Shown piece by piece: positions 6,819-15,393 of a DNA stretch of 64,000 nucleotides (its first letter is position 1; each line of letters begins with the position of its first letter). The DNA is from Streptomyces maremycinicus. Its GTDB lineage: Bacteria > Actinomycetota > Actinomycetes > Streptomycetales > Streptomycetaceae. The notes under the pieces were generated by a model. It saw only the letters and a program-made list of their open reading frames with translations, did no database searches and was not told the origin of the DNA. The position numbers and the translations under genes are program-made. Where the stretch lies: assembly GCF_001184025.1 (NCBI RefSeq), contig NZ_BBYG01000013.1:248001-312000 (forward strand), given 5' to 3'.

Positions 6819-8669
6819 GTGACGAGTAGCAGTGTGCGGCGCTCCCCCGACCAGCCTCCCGGCCAGGCCTCCGCTCCGGCCCCCGGCCAGGCCCCCGCTC
6901 CGGCCCCCGCCCGGGCCCCCGGCCGTGCCTCCGCCCAGGCCTCCTCCCCGGCCCCCGCTCCGGAGGTTGCGGACATCGCGGAGGGCGGCCGTCCGACGAG
7001 GCCCACGGGCGACTGGCAGGGACGGCTGCGTCGGTTCGGGTATGCCGTGCGGCCCCGGACCGATGTCAGGGAACGTCTGGTTCCGCCGTTTCCGGCGCCC
7101 GCGACCCGCTGGTGGGAGCTACTGCGCCTCGGTCCGGCCGGGGCGTACCGCGCCGCGAGGGTGATGGAGTGGCTGGGGCCGGTGCTCGTCACCGCGCTGG
7201 CCGCGGCGATCCGGTTCCGGCGGCTCGGGCAGCCGCGGGACCTCGTCTTCGACGAGACCTACTACGCCAAGGACGCCTGGGCGCTGCTGCGGCTCGGCTA
7301 CGAGGGCACCTGGCCGGACCGCAGGACCGCCGACCCGGGGATCCTCGCGGACCCTCAGGTGATCCCGCTCTCCGACACCGGGGCGTTCGTGGCGCACCCG
7401 CCGACGGGGAAGTGGGTGATCGGCCTCGGCGAGTGGATGTTCGGTCTCACCCCGTTCGGCTGGCGCTTCATGACCGCCGTCCTGGGCACGCTGTCGGTGC
7501 TCATGCTGTGCCGCATCGGGCGTCGGCTGTTCCGGTCGACGGCGCTGGGCTGTCTGGCCGGTGCGCTGATGGCGCTGGACGGTCTGCACGTGGTGATGAG
7601 CCGTTCCGCGCTGCTGGACCTCGTCGTCATGTTCTTCGTGCTGGCCGCGTTCGGCTGTCTGCTGCTCGACCGGGACCACGCGCGGGCCCGGCTCGCGGCG
7701 GCCCTCCCGGTGGACGGGGACGGCCATGCGCGCCCCGACCGGGTCGTCGGCGAACGGACCGGGACCGGACCGCGTCCGTGGCGGCTCGCGGCCGGCGTCT
7801 TCCTGGGGCTGGCGGCCTCGACCAAGTGGAACGGCCTGTACTTCCTCGTCTTCCTCGTGGCCCTCACCCTGCTGTGGGACGTCGGCTCCCGCCGCGTGGC
7901 CGGGGCGGGGCGCCCCTACCGGGCGGTGCTGCGCAGGGACCTCGGTCCGTCGGTGCTGTCCGTCGTAACGGTGGCCGTCGTGACCTATCTGCTGGCCTGG
8001 ACCGGCTGGTTCCGCTCCGACGGCGGATACGGACGGCACTGGGCGGACGGCCGCGGCGGCACCTGGGGGTGGATACCCGCCCCGCTCCGCAGCCTGTGGC
8101 ACTACGAGTCCGGGGTCTACCGGTTCAACGTGGGACTCCACACCTGGCACCGGTACGAGTCGAACCCCTGGAGCTGGCTGGTGCTCGGCCGCCCGGTGCT
8201 CTTCGACTACCGGTCGCCGAAGGCCGGGCGGGACGGCTGCGACGCCACGGCGGACTGTGCCCAGGCCGTCCTCGCGCTCGGCACGCCGCTGCTGTGGTGG
8301 TCGGCGTGCTGCGCGCTGGTGTATCTGCTCTTCCGGTGGGCGCTGCGCCGGGACTGGCGGGCCGGCGCCGTCCTGTGCGCGGTGGCGGCCGGCTATCTGC
8401 CCTGGTTCCTGTACCAGGACCGCACGATCTTCTCGTTCTACGCGGTCGCCTTCGTGCCGTACCTGTGCCTGGCCGTGGCGATGACGCTGGGCGCGCTGCT
8501 GGGACCGCCGGGGTCGGACGACAGGCGCCGGGCGACGGGCGCGGTCGTCGCGGGCGGGCTGGTGCTGCTCATCGCCTGGAACTTCATCTATTTCTGGCCC
8601 GTGTACACCGGCCGAGCCGTCCCGGTCGGCGACTGGCGGGCGCGGATGTGGCTCGACACCTGGATCTAG
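6819..8669 (+). CDS. pmt: dolichyl-phosphate-mannose--protein mannosyltransferase (Pmt, GT39)
   Basis: The protein has 616 residues and many membrane segments. FDETYYAKD (about residue 144) carries the Asp-Glu pair of GT39/GT-C enzymes in the first outer loop. HPPTGKW, MALDGLHVVMSR, STKWNG and the C-terminal PWFLYQDRTIFSFYAV are further family hallmarks. It transfers mannose from polyprenyl-phosphate-mannose to Ser/Thr of exported proteins at the membrane. In Streptomyces this route is needed for phage receptor glycosylation and affects antibiotic sensitivity. The first ~55 residues are a Pro/Ala-rich low-complexity head. GTG 6819 is preceded by a leaderless-type -10 box. Confidence 0.92.
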   Translation: MTSSSVRRSPDQPPGQASAPAPGQAPAPAPARAPGRASAQASSPAPAPEVADIAEGGRPTRPTGDWQGRLRRFGYAVRPRTDVRERLVPPFPAPATRWWELLRLGPAGAYRAARVMEWLGPVLVTALAAAIRFRRLGQPRDLVFDETYYAKDAWALLRLGYEGTWPDRRTADPGILADPQVIPLSDTGAFVAHPPTGKWVIGLGEWMFGLTPFGWRFMTAVLGTLSVLMLCRIGRRLFRSTALGCLAGALMALDGLHVVMSRSALLDLVVMFFVLAAFGCLLLDRDHARARLAAALPVDGDGHARPDRVVGERTGTGPRPWRLAAGVFLGLAASTKWNGLYFLVFLVALTLLWDVGSRRVAGAGRPYRAVLRRDLGPSVLSVVTVAVVTYLLAWTGWFRSDGGYGRHWADGRGGTWGWIPAPLRSLWHYESGVYRFNVGLHTWHRYESNPWSWLVLGRPVLFDYRSPKAGRDGCDATADCAQAVLALGTPLLWWSACCALVYLLFRWALRRDWRAGAVLCAVAAGYLPWFLYQDRTIFSFYAVAFVPYLCLAVAMTLGALLGPPGSDDRRRATGAVVAGGLVLLIAWNFIYFWPVYTGRAVPVGDWRARMWLDTWI

Positions 8670-8701
8670 CGACGGTCCCGCTGCCCCCTCCCTCCCCCTG
8701 C

Positions 8702-8773
8702 GGCCGCTACGGCCGCTACGGGCTCGGCGGTCGCAGCGGCCGGGAGGTGGGGGCCGTGACGGTCGTAGCGGCC
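8702..8773. terminator. possible terminator between convergent genes
   Basis: GGCCGCTACG occurs twice in tandem near 8702-8720, and its reverse complement CGTAGCGGCC occurs at 8764-8773. It separates the converging mannosyltransferase and substrate-binding-protein genes. The loop is long, so efficiency is uncertain. Confidence 0.35.
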
Positions 8774-8792
8774 TCGGGGCCCCGGGCCGGGG

Positions 8793-9890
8793 TTACTTGA
8801 GTTCGGCGTCCGTGTAGTAGCCGCCCGCGACCAGGACGTACTCGTAGTTGCTCTTGTCGACGGTCGTCGGCTGGAGCAGGTAGGCGGGCACGGCCTTGAC
8901 GCCGTTGTCGTAGGCCCTTCTGTTGTTCACCTTCGGCGTCTTGCCGTTGAGTATGTCGTCGGCCATCTCGGCTGCGACCCCGGCGAGTTGACGCAGATCC
9001 TTGTAGACGGTCTGCGACTGCTCACCCGCGATGATCGACTTCACCGAGGCGAGTTCGGCGTCCTGCCCGGTGACGATCGGAAGGGGTTTGTCGCCGGAGC
9101 CGTAGCCGTCCGCCTTCAGCGCGTCGAGGACGCCGATGGAGATGCCGTCGTAGGGCGACAGGACGGCGTCGACCTTCTTGCTGCCGTACGCGTCGCCGAG
9201 GATGCCGTCCATGCGCTTCTTCGCGGTGGGGCCGTCCCAGCGCAGGGTGGTGACGTCCTTGAGCGCGGTCTGGCCGGACCTGACCACCAACTGCTTGGTG
9301 TCCAGGTACGGCTGGAGGAGGTGCATCGCGCCGTCGAAGAAGTACTTGGTGTTGTTGTCGTCGGGTGAACCGGCGAACAGCTCGATGTTGAAGGGGCCCG
9401 CGCCGTCCTCCAGACCGAGCTTGTCGATGATGTAACGGGCCTGGAACCGGCCCACCTGCTCGTTGTCGAAGGACACGTAGTAGTCGACGTTGTCGGTCCC
9501 GAGGATGAGCCGGTCGTAGGAGATCACCGGGATGTCCGCGTCGGCGGCCTTCTGGAGCACGCCGTTCAGCGACTTGTTGTCGATGGCCGCGATGATCAGC
9601 GCGTCGACGCCCTGCTCGATCAGGCCCTCGATCTGCGCGACCTGCGTCTTCGGGCTGTCCTCGCCGTACACCAGCTTGGTCCGGTAGCCGTCGGCCTTCA
9701 GGTCGTCGACGACGCTCTTGCCGTCGGTGAGCCAGCGCTCGGAGGCCTGGGTCGGCATGGCGATGCCGATGGTGCCGCCCTCGGAGCTGCCCTCGGAGCT
9801 GCCCCCGATGGTGTTGCCGCAGGCGGACAGCGTGAGGGTGAGAGAGACGGCTCCGGCGGTGGCGGCGAGGGCGGCTCTTCGGTTGCGCAT
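8793..9890 (-). CDS. sugar ABC transporter substrate-binding lipoprotein (xylose/multiple-sugar ChvE-XylF type)
   Basis: The product has 365 residues. The signal sequence ends in a lipobox (LTLSAC, Cys near residue 24), followed by a Gly/Ser linker. The mature part is a periplasmic-binding-protein type 1 fold: IGIAMPTQASERW, QIEGLIEQGVDALIIAAID, PVISYDRLI, VDYYVSFDNEQVG, VLSPYDGISIGVLDAL and PIVTGQDAELASV. These match the XylF/ChvE class that binds xylose, glucose or arabinose. The matching ATPase and permease genes are not adjacent, so it is an orphan or has moved. ATG 9890 has GAGGAA upstream. The stop is TAA, rare in this GC-rich genome. Confidence 0.9.
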   Translation of the reverse strand: MRNRRAALAATAGAVSLTLTLSACGNTIGGSSEGSSEGGTIGIAMPTQASERWLTDGKSVVDDLKADGYRTKLVYGEDSPKTQVAQIEGLIEQGVDALIIAAIDNKSLNGVLQKAADADIPVISYDRLILGTDNVDYYVSFDNEQVGRFQARYIIDKLGLEDGAGPFNIELFAGSPDDNNTKYFFDGAMHLLQPYLDTKQLVVRSGQTALKDVTTLRWDGPTAKKRMDGILGDAYGSKKVDAVLSPYDGISIGVLDALKADGYGSGDKPLPIVTGQDAELASVKSIIAGEQSQTVYKDLRQLAGVAAEMADDILNGKTPKVNNRRAYDNGVKAVPAYLLQPTTVDKSNYEYVLVAGGYYTDAELK

Positions 9891-10527
9891 GGGGATCGTT
9901 CCTCGTTCTTCTCGTCGTTGAGAGGACTGGGCGTGGCAAGGGGCTGTGGGGAAACCGGTGGAGCGAGCCGGACAGCCGGCGGGCGGGATCGGGCGATTCC
10001 GGGGGTGGGAGGCGCCGTGTCCGCCTGAGCGCGGTCGCGACGAGGGGGCGGGTCACGTTCCCTCAGGAGGCGCCGTGCGGTGGGGGGTCGGGGCGGTGGT
10101 GGGGGGTCGGGGCGCGGGTACCGGCCGGGATCGCGGTGGAGCGGTACGTCCCGCGGCGCGGAACCGCTCGGCGATCTCTTGGATCGGCGGGTGCCCGCGA
10201 GGCCTTCGGGGGCCCGGCGCAGCTGTTCATGGGCGGTGAACAGGCGGGGGATCACGTGGAACTGACTGACGATCGGATCGCCCCGCGCGTGGCGCGGGCC
10301 GGCGCGGGAGCGCCTCGGCGTCCGGTGGGACGGTGACGACGACGACGGCGGTACGGCCGGGTAAGTGGGGCTTTCCGACGCCGGTGGGCGAGCCCCCGGG
10401 GCGTACCGGTGCGTACGCCGGGCCGCGCCGGGGCGCGCCTGCCACGTATGCACTGATGTCGGTGGCGCGCAGGGCACTTGCCTTTCAGGCGTTCGAAATA
10501 TCGTCACGTGGTCGGAATGGTGGCGTG
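9891..10527. other. long leader/intergenic interval upstream of the sugar-binding lipoprotein
   Basis: About 640 bases separate the lipoprotein start from a strong promoter-like site at 10528-10556. Open frames on either strand are Pro/Arg-rich with no recognisable domain, and I do not support any of them. The end nearest the promoter is less GC-rich and contains CACGTG and the partly symmetric TTCGAAATATCG. The interval could be a long untranslated leader or hold a small RNA. Confidence 0.4.
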
Positions 10528-10556
10528 ACAATAAGAGGGGGCGTACGGGGTGTCAA
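10528..10556 (-). promoter_or_regulatory. sigma-70-type promoter, TTGACA-N17-TATTGT
   Basis: Reading leftward, TTGACA (10556-10551) is followed after exactly 17 bases by TATTGT (10533-10528). The -35 is a consensus match and the spacing is ideal, which is unusual in a Streptomyces intergenic region. Transcription would run toward the sugar-binding lipoprotein, with about 630 bases of leader. Confidence 0.6.
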
Positions 10557-10668
10557 CGCTCCGAACAGAAACGGTTCCGGAAAGTGGTGGAGATCGCTTT
10601 CTTCTCCGGTGCAGGTCAGGGCAACGCCGACCAAGACGGGGCAGGGCGGACACCGCCGGGCCCGTCGG

Positions 10669-11565
10669 TCAGCGCAGCGTGAGCGGGGTCTCGACGGTGA
10701 CCCGGGTCAGCTTCTCGGGGTTGCGGACGTAGTAGAGGCCGGTGATGCGGCCGTCCTCGACGCGGATCGCCATGACGCCGTCGTTCTCGCCGTCGAACCG
10801 CATGAGGAGCGCCGGGCTGCCGTTGACCAGGGTGGGGTGGCCGGTGAGGACGGCCTGGTTCCTGCCCGCGGTGGCGAGGATGAAGCGGGCCACCTTGTCG
10901 GCGCCGACGACGGGCCGTCGCGCGGCCTGTTTGACGCCGCCGCCGTCGTTGAGCATGACGACCTCGGGCGCGAGCACGTCGAGGAGGCTCTGGAGGTCCC
11001 CGGTGTCGAGCGCGTGCCGGAACGACTCCAGTACGGCCCGGGTCTCGCGCGCGGAGACCACCTCGCGGGGGCGGCGGGCGTCGACGTGCTTGCGGGCGCG
11101 GTGGGCGATCTGGCGGACGGCGGCGGGGCTCTTGTCGACGGCGGCCGCGATCTCGTCGTAGCCGACGTCGAAGGCCTCGCGCAGGACGAAGACGGCGCGT
11201 TCGGTGGGTGACAGGGTCTCCAGGACGAGCATCAGCGCCATCGACACGCTCTCGGCGAGTTCGACGTCCTGGGCCACGTCCGAGGCGGTGAGCAGCGGCT
11301 CCGGCAGCCAGGGGCCGATGTAGGCCTCCTTGCGGCGCGTGAGGGTGCGCAGCCGGTTGAGGGCCTGGCGGGTCGTGATCCGCACGAGGTAGGCGCGCCG
11401 GTCGCGGACCCGGTCGAGGTCGACGTCGACCCAGCGCAGCCAGGTCTCCTGGAGGACGTCCTCGGCGTCCGCCGCCGAGCCGAGCATCTCGTAGGCGACC
11501 GTGAAGAGGAGGTTGCGGTGGGCGACGAACGTGTCCGTCGCCGGATCGGCGGCGTCCTCGCGCAT
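10669..11565 (-). CDS. ECF41-type RNA polymerase sigma factor with SnoaL-like C-terminal domain (SigJ-like)
   Basis: The product has 298 residues. Sigma region 2 is FVAHRNLLFTVAYEMLGSAADAEDVLQ and region 4 is LSPTERAVFVLREAFDVGYDEIA. Three hallmarks of the ECF41 group are visible: WLPEPL between regions 2 and 4, DGGG in the SnoaL-like extension, and NPEKL near the end. In this group the extension takes the place of an anti-sigma factor and tunes activity. The partner gene usually encodes a carboxymuconolactone decarboxylase, oxidoreductase or epimerase. Here an NAD(P)/FAD oxidoreductase lies 106 bases upstream on the same strand, behind an ECF41-like promoter. ATG 11565 is used. Confidence 0.93.
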   Translation of the reverse strand: MREDAADPATDTFVAHRNLLFTVAYEMLGSAADAEDVLQETWLRWVDVDLDRVRDRRAYLVRITTRQALNRLRTLTRRKEAYIGPWLPEPLLTASDVAQDVELAESVSMALMLVLETLSPTERAVFVLREAFDVGYDEIAAAVDKSPAAVRQIAHRARKHVDARRPREVVSARETRAVLESFRHALDTGDLQSLLDVLAPEVVMLNDGGGVKQAARRPVVGADKVARFILATAGRNQAVLTGHPTLVNGSPALLMRFDGENDGVMAIRVEDGRITGLYYVRNPEKLTRVTVETPLTLR

Positions 11566-11671
11566 GGTTCGGCCTTTCCCTCTTCCTCACGGTCGGCCCT
11601 GGCTGCCGGTGGCCCCCAGGCGTGCGTCCGCACCGGGATCCATTCTCTCCCGGGCGGCCGCGCCCGCCCTG

Positions 11672-12871
11672 TCAGGCCGCCCGGTCGGCGGTGTCGGGGG
11701 TCTCACCGTGCCGCGCGCGCAGCAGCTGCCCGCGCTTGGCGTCCTTGACCCACCAGGTGCGCAGGCCGGGCTTGCGCGCCTCGTACGCCAGTTGCCACAC
11801 GGTGCTCCTGCACACGAACTCCTTGAGCCTCCCGCCCAGCCGGCCGCCGAGGTGGAAAGCGACCGCGATGTCGTTCCTTCGGGCGAACTGGAAGACGCCG
11901 GAACGCCGTCCGAGACTCAGGCACTGGCCGGCGAACCCCACGTCGATGGACGCGGGCCGCTCACCGGCGATCCGGCTGAGGACCGTCTCGGTGGCCTGCG
12001 GACCGAGCTGGACCGCGGACTGGCAGCCCTGCCGGAACGGCAGGTCCGACGGTGCCGCGGAGTCCCCGGCCGCGACGATGCGCGGGTCGTCCACGCTGGT
12101 CAGGGTCTCGTCGGTGCGCAGGCGGCCCAGGGCGTCGGTGCTCAGCCCGCTGCGCGCGGCCAGGTCCGGCACACCGAACCCGGCGGTCCAGACGGTCACC
12201 TCGCTCGGCAGCTCACGGCCGTCGGCGAGCCGCACCGCCTCGCGGGTCACCTCCGTCACCAGGGTGTCGGGGCCGTCGAGCACGGTCACCCCGAGCGCCG
12301 CCAGCCGCCGGGCGACCGCACGGCGTCCCCGCGGGTGCAGATACGGGCCGAGCACGCCGCCGCAGACCAGGGTGACGGTGCGGCCCGTCTCCGCCAGCTC
12401 GGCGGCGGTCTCGATGCCGGCCGGACCGGCGCCGACCACCGTCACCGGTGCCGACACCGGCGCGGCGGCCAGGACCTGCCGCAGCCGCTCGGCCTCCTCC
12501 AGGGCGGCGAGCGGGTGGGCGTGCTCCGCGGCGCCGGGCACCCGCGGGGCGGCGCTGCCGCTGCCCACGGCGTAGATCAGGTAGTCGTAGCCGAGCGTGC
12601 CGCCCGACGCGAGCGTCACCTGGCGACCGGCGGCGTCGATCCTGGTCACGGTGTCGACCGTCAGCCGGACGCGGTCGGCCAGGACCTTCGCGTAGTCGAC
12701 GACCGCGTCGTCGGACCCGCCCACCAGCTGGTGCAGGCGGATCCGCTCGACGAAGGTCCGGCGCGGGTTGACCAGCGTCACGGTCACGTCCTCGCGCTGC
12801 GTCAGGCGGTTGGCCGCCATCACGCCGGCGTATCCGCCGCCGATCACGACGACTTCGGTGTTCTCGGCCAT
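11672..12871 (-). CDS. NAD(P)/FAD-dependent oxidoreductase (NDH-2-like), predicted ECF41 partner
   Basis: The product has 399 residues. The N-terminal FAD-binding Rossmann motif is VVVIGGGYAGVMAA (7-20) and the second, NAD(P)-binding, is VTVVGAGPAGIETAAELA. The ATG motif region TVWTAGF and the C-terminal FAD motif VAAGDSA complete a pyridine-nucleotide-disulfide-type reductase without redox cysteines, like type II NADH dehydrogenases. ATG 12871 has GGAGGAG immediately upstream. It lies directly before the ECF41 sigma gene and carries the only good match to the ECF41 promoter, so the two probably form one autoregulated unit. Its substrate is unknown. Confidence 0.9.
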   Translation of the reverse strand: MAENTEVVVIGGGYAGVMAANRLTQREDVTVTLVNPRRTFVERIRLHQLVGGSDDAVVDYAKVLADRVRLTVDTVTRIDAAGRQVTLASGGTLGYDYLIYAVGSGSAAPRVPGAAEHAHPLAALEEAERLRQVLAAAPVSAPVTVVGAGPAGIETAAELAETGRTVTLVCGGVLGPYLHPRGRRAVARRLAALGVTVLDGPDTLVTEVTREAVRLADGRELPSEVTVWTAGFGVPDLAARSGLSTDALGRLRTDETLTSVDDPRIVAAGDSAAPSDLPFRQGCQSAVQLGPQATETVLSRIAGERPASIDVGFAGQCLSLGRRSGVFQFARRNDIAVAFHLGGRLGGRLKEFVCRSTVWQLAYEARKPGLRTWWVKDAKRGQLLRARHGETPDTADRAA

Positions 12872-12905
12872 GACGTCTCCTCCATGTTCGGTGGTTCGGC
12901 CTCAA

Positions 12906-12932
12906 GACACCGCGCCGCCGATCCCTGTGACA
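12906..12932 (-). promoter_or_regulatory. ECF41-type promoter, TGTCACA-N16-TGTC
   Basis: On the minus strand TGTCACA (12932-12926) is followed after 16 bases by TGTC (12909-12906). The reported ECF41 consensus is TGTCACA at -35 and CGTC at -10. It sits about 35 bases before the oxidoreductase ATG, a sensible leader length. Confidence 0.7.
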
Positions 12933-13089
12933 GCATGTGAGGCAGGTCACTCCGTTTGTGAGGAAACGACACGTCGGGAGGGCGTCCGGAGGCCGGGAGA
13001 CCACCCGGAGGCGCGGGAGTGCACCAGAACCAGAGGGCCCGGGAGAGCGACCGCAGGCCCGGGAGTGCGCCGTCCGGCCCGGGAAGGCT

Positions 13090-13791
13090 CTAGCGGTCCG
13101 CCGCCGGGGTGCCCGTTCCCGGGGTGATCAGGCCGGTCTCGTAGGCCACGACGACCGCCTGGGCGCGGTCCCGCAGGCGGAGCTTGGCGAGGATCCGGGC
13201 CACATGGGTCTTCACGGTGGCCTCGCTCAGCCGGAAGCGCGCGGCGAGCTCGGCGTTGCTCAGACCGGTGCCGAGCGCGCGCAGGACCTCGAGTTCGCGC
13301 GGGGTGAGCACCGTCAGATCGCGGTGCAGGGCGGCGCCGGCCGCCGTCTCCCGGGCGACGAAGCGTTCGACCAGGCGTCGGGTGATCGCCGGTGAGAGCA
13401 GCGCGTCACCGGTGCGGGCGAGCCGGACGGCGGCGACCAGGTGCTCGGGGGTGACGTCCTTGAGGAGGAAACCGCTCGCCCCCGCGGTGAGGGCCGCGTA
13501 CACATAACGGTCGAGGTCGAAGGTGGTCAGCATGATGACGCGGGGCGGGTCGGGGGGCACTGCGCCGGAGAGGATCCGCCGGGTGGCCTCCAGGCCGTCG
13601 GTCCCGGGCATCCGGATGTCCATGAGGACGAGGTCGGGGCGGGTGCGGCGGACCGCGTCGACGGCCTGGTCGCCGTCCGAGGCCTCGGCGACGACCTCGA
13701 TGCCGTCCGCCGCCAGGATCATGCCGAAGCCCGTGCGGACCAGCTGCTGATCGTCGGCGATCACCACGCGCGGTGGCCGCTCCCCGGTCAC
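13090..13791 (-). CDS. NarL/FixJ-family two-component response regulator
   Basis: The product has 233 residues. The receiver domain spans about 8-125, with acidic pocket D13/D14, phospho-acceptor D58 in LVLMDIRMPG and the conserved Lys in GFLLKDV. The C-terminal LuxR-type HTH is LTPRELEVLRALGTGLSNAELA...VKTHVARIL. Its GTG start (13791) overlaps the kinase stop by four bases (GTGA), so the two are translationally coupled. It presumably regulates the divergent ABC exporter genes. Phosphorylation by the adjacent kinase is inferred from coupling. Confidence 0.95.
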   Translation of the reverse strand: MTGERPPRVVIADDQQLVRTGFGMILAADGIEVVAEASDGDQAVDAVRRTRPDLVLMDIRMPGTDGLEATRRILSGAVPPDPPRVIMLTTFDLDRYVYAALTAGASGFLLKDVTPEHLVAAVRLARTGDALLSPAITRRLVERFVARETAAGAALHRDLTVLTPRELEVLRALGTGLSNAELAARFRLSEATVKTHVARILAKLRLRDRAQAVVVAYETGLITPGTGTPAADR

Positions 13792-15179
13792 GCGAGCTCC
13801 TCCACGGGGATGACGGCGCGGACCTCGAAACCGCCGGTGGGGCGCTCGCCCGCGTGGAGGGTGGCGCCGTAGACGGCGAGGCGCTCGCGCAGGCCGGTCA
13901 GTCCGCGGCCGCCGCCGGGCACATCCGATGCCGCGGACGTGCCGCCCGTGTCGGACACTTCGATGCGCACCGCGCCGGGGACGTGTTCGATGACGACCCG
14001 CACCCGGCTGCCGACGGCGTGCCGGACGGTGTTGGTCAGCGCCTCCTGCACCACCCGGTACGCGGCCAGCTCGGCGCCGGCGGCGAGCGGGGCCGGGGTG
14101 CCGGTGACGGTCAGCTCGACGGGCACGCCGCTCTCACGGACCCGGTCGGTGAGCGCGGGCACCTGGGCGAGGCCCGGCTGCGGCGCCAGACCGGCCCCGG
14201 CGGCGTGGTCGCGGGCGCTCCTGGCGCGCTCGGCGCCCTCGCCCGCGTCGTCCCCGTCGTCCTCGTCGGTGGTCATGGTGAGCAGGCCCATGACGTGCCG
14301 CAGTTCGGCCATCGCCGTGCGCCCGCCCGCCTCGACCGCCAGCAGCGCCTGGCGGGCCCGGTCGGGCGCGGTGTCCATCACCTTGCGGGCCGCGCCCGCC
14401 TGGATCACCATCACGCTCACATTGTGGGTGACGACATCGTGCAGTTCGCGCGCGATGCGGGCCCGCTCGCGGTCGACGGCCAGCAGTGTGGCGGCCTCGT
14501 GCTCCTCCTCGAGAGCGGTCAGCCGCTGCTTCCAGGTGTGCATCGCGTTGGCCCCGAGCCCCACCCCGAGCAGCGCGAGGAACGGCACGAGACCGGGAGC
14601 GAACGACGGGAAGTTCTCGTCGCGCAGCACGGCCACCAGCGCGGCGCCGACCACCAGGCCGACCAGGGCCCGCGCCCGGTACGGGCTGTACACGGCCGCG
14701 CTGTAGGCGGCGACCACGCAGGACAGGAAGGTGTACAGGGTCGCGTCGCCGCCGCTCGGATACCGGTTGAACAGCAGGCTCGCGACGATCACCGCCCAGA
14801 ACGCGGACAGCGGGAACCTGCGGCGTACCACCAGGGGCAGCGCGGTCAGGGCGGCCAGCAGCAGCTGCCAGGGCTGGACGGCGTCGGCGAGCCGCACCAC
14901 GTCCACCGCCCCGTCCGGGAACGGACCGAGCGGCGGGACGCCGGGCACGGGCACCCGCGGTGGCACCGGCACGAGCCCCGGCGGCACCGGCACGACGCCG
15001 TCGCCCCGCCGGTAGGCGGCGCCCACCGTGAAGGCGGCGAGGACGAAGGCGAGGATCGCGTCGGCCGCCCACATCCACCGGGACGGGCTGGGCAGCGGGC
15101 TGCTGCGCAGCAGGGCCGCGGCCCCCGTCCGCCACCGCTGCACGATCCGCGCCCGCACCGTCCCGCCCGCCCCGCCCAT
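13788..15179 (-). CDS. two-component sensor histidine kinase (NarL-partner, HisKA_3 type)
   Basis: The product has about 463 residues. Several N-terminal membrane segments lie within residues 35-190. They are followed by the dimerisation/phosphoacceptor helix ARIARELHDVVTHNVSVMVIQAG with H247. The ATPase domain has the N box VQEALTNTVRHA and a G box VSDTGG...GGGRGLTGLRERL. A Pro/Val repeat (PVPPGLVPVPPRVPVPGVPP) sits in the first extracytoplasmic loop. ATG 15179 was preferred. The frame opens to 15293, but that extension crosses palindromic promoter DNA. The kinase and regulator genes diverge from an FtsX-type exporter, an arrangement common in sensing of membrane-active or antimicrobial compounds. 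Confidence 0.92.
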   Translation of the reverse strand: MGGAGGTVRARIVQRWRTGAAALLRSSPLPSPSRWMWAADAILAFVLAAFTVGAAYRRGDGVVPVPPGLVPVPPRVPVPGVPPLGPFPDGAVDVVRLADAVQPWQLLLAALTALPLVVRRRFPLSAFWAVIVASLLFNRYPSGGDATLYTFLSCVVAAYSAAVYSPYRARALVGLVVGAALVAVLRDENFPSFAPGLVPFLALLGVGLGANAMHTWKQRLTALEEEHEAATLLAVDRERARIARELHDVVTHNVSVMVIQAGAARKVMDTAPDRARQALLAVEAGGRTAMAELRHVMGLLTMTTDEDDGDDAGEGAERARSARDHAAGAGLAPQPGLAQVPALTDRVRESGVPVELTVTGTPAPLAAGAELAAYRVVQEALTNTVRHAVGSRVRVVIEHVPGAVRIEVSDTGGTSAASDVPGGGRGLTGLRERLAVYGATLHAGERPTGGFEVRAVIPVEELA

Positions 15180-15269
15180 GCGCACAGTGTGGCAACCCGC
15201 CGGCCCCGCCCACATCCGTCCCGCTGCGGACGGCGGCGCGGGCGCCCTACATCCGCCGTGTACATCGCA

Positions 15270-15296
15270 GGGATGACATGCCCTGCGGGTCATCCC
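15270..15296. promoter_or_regulatory. inverted repeat GGGATGAC-N11-GTCATCCC, candidate response-regulator operator
   Basis: The perfect 8-bp arms at 15270-15277 and 15289-15296 lie in the divergent interval between kinase and ABC genes. They fall about 95-125 bases before the exporter ATPase start. Nearby direct repeats of ACATCCG (about 15212 and 15250) are further candidate half-sites. A -10-like TAGCTT at 15352 precedes the ABC start. Confidence 0.5.
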
Positions 15297-15393
15297 GCAG
15301 CGGCAGCGGGGATCGGCGTCGCAGCCGACGCCCCGGACCGGGGTCCGCCCCTAGCTTCGGAGCGAACCGACTACCGCCGATCCTGGAGGCACC

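Noticed and set aside
15180..15293. N-terminal extension of the histidine kinase
   Set aside because: The added sequence crosses palindromic promoter DNA and is Cys/Pro/Arg-rich. ATG 15179 gives a normal start before the membrane segments.
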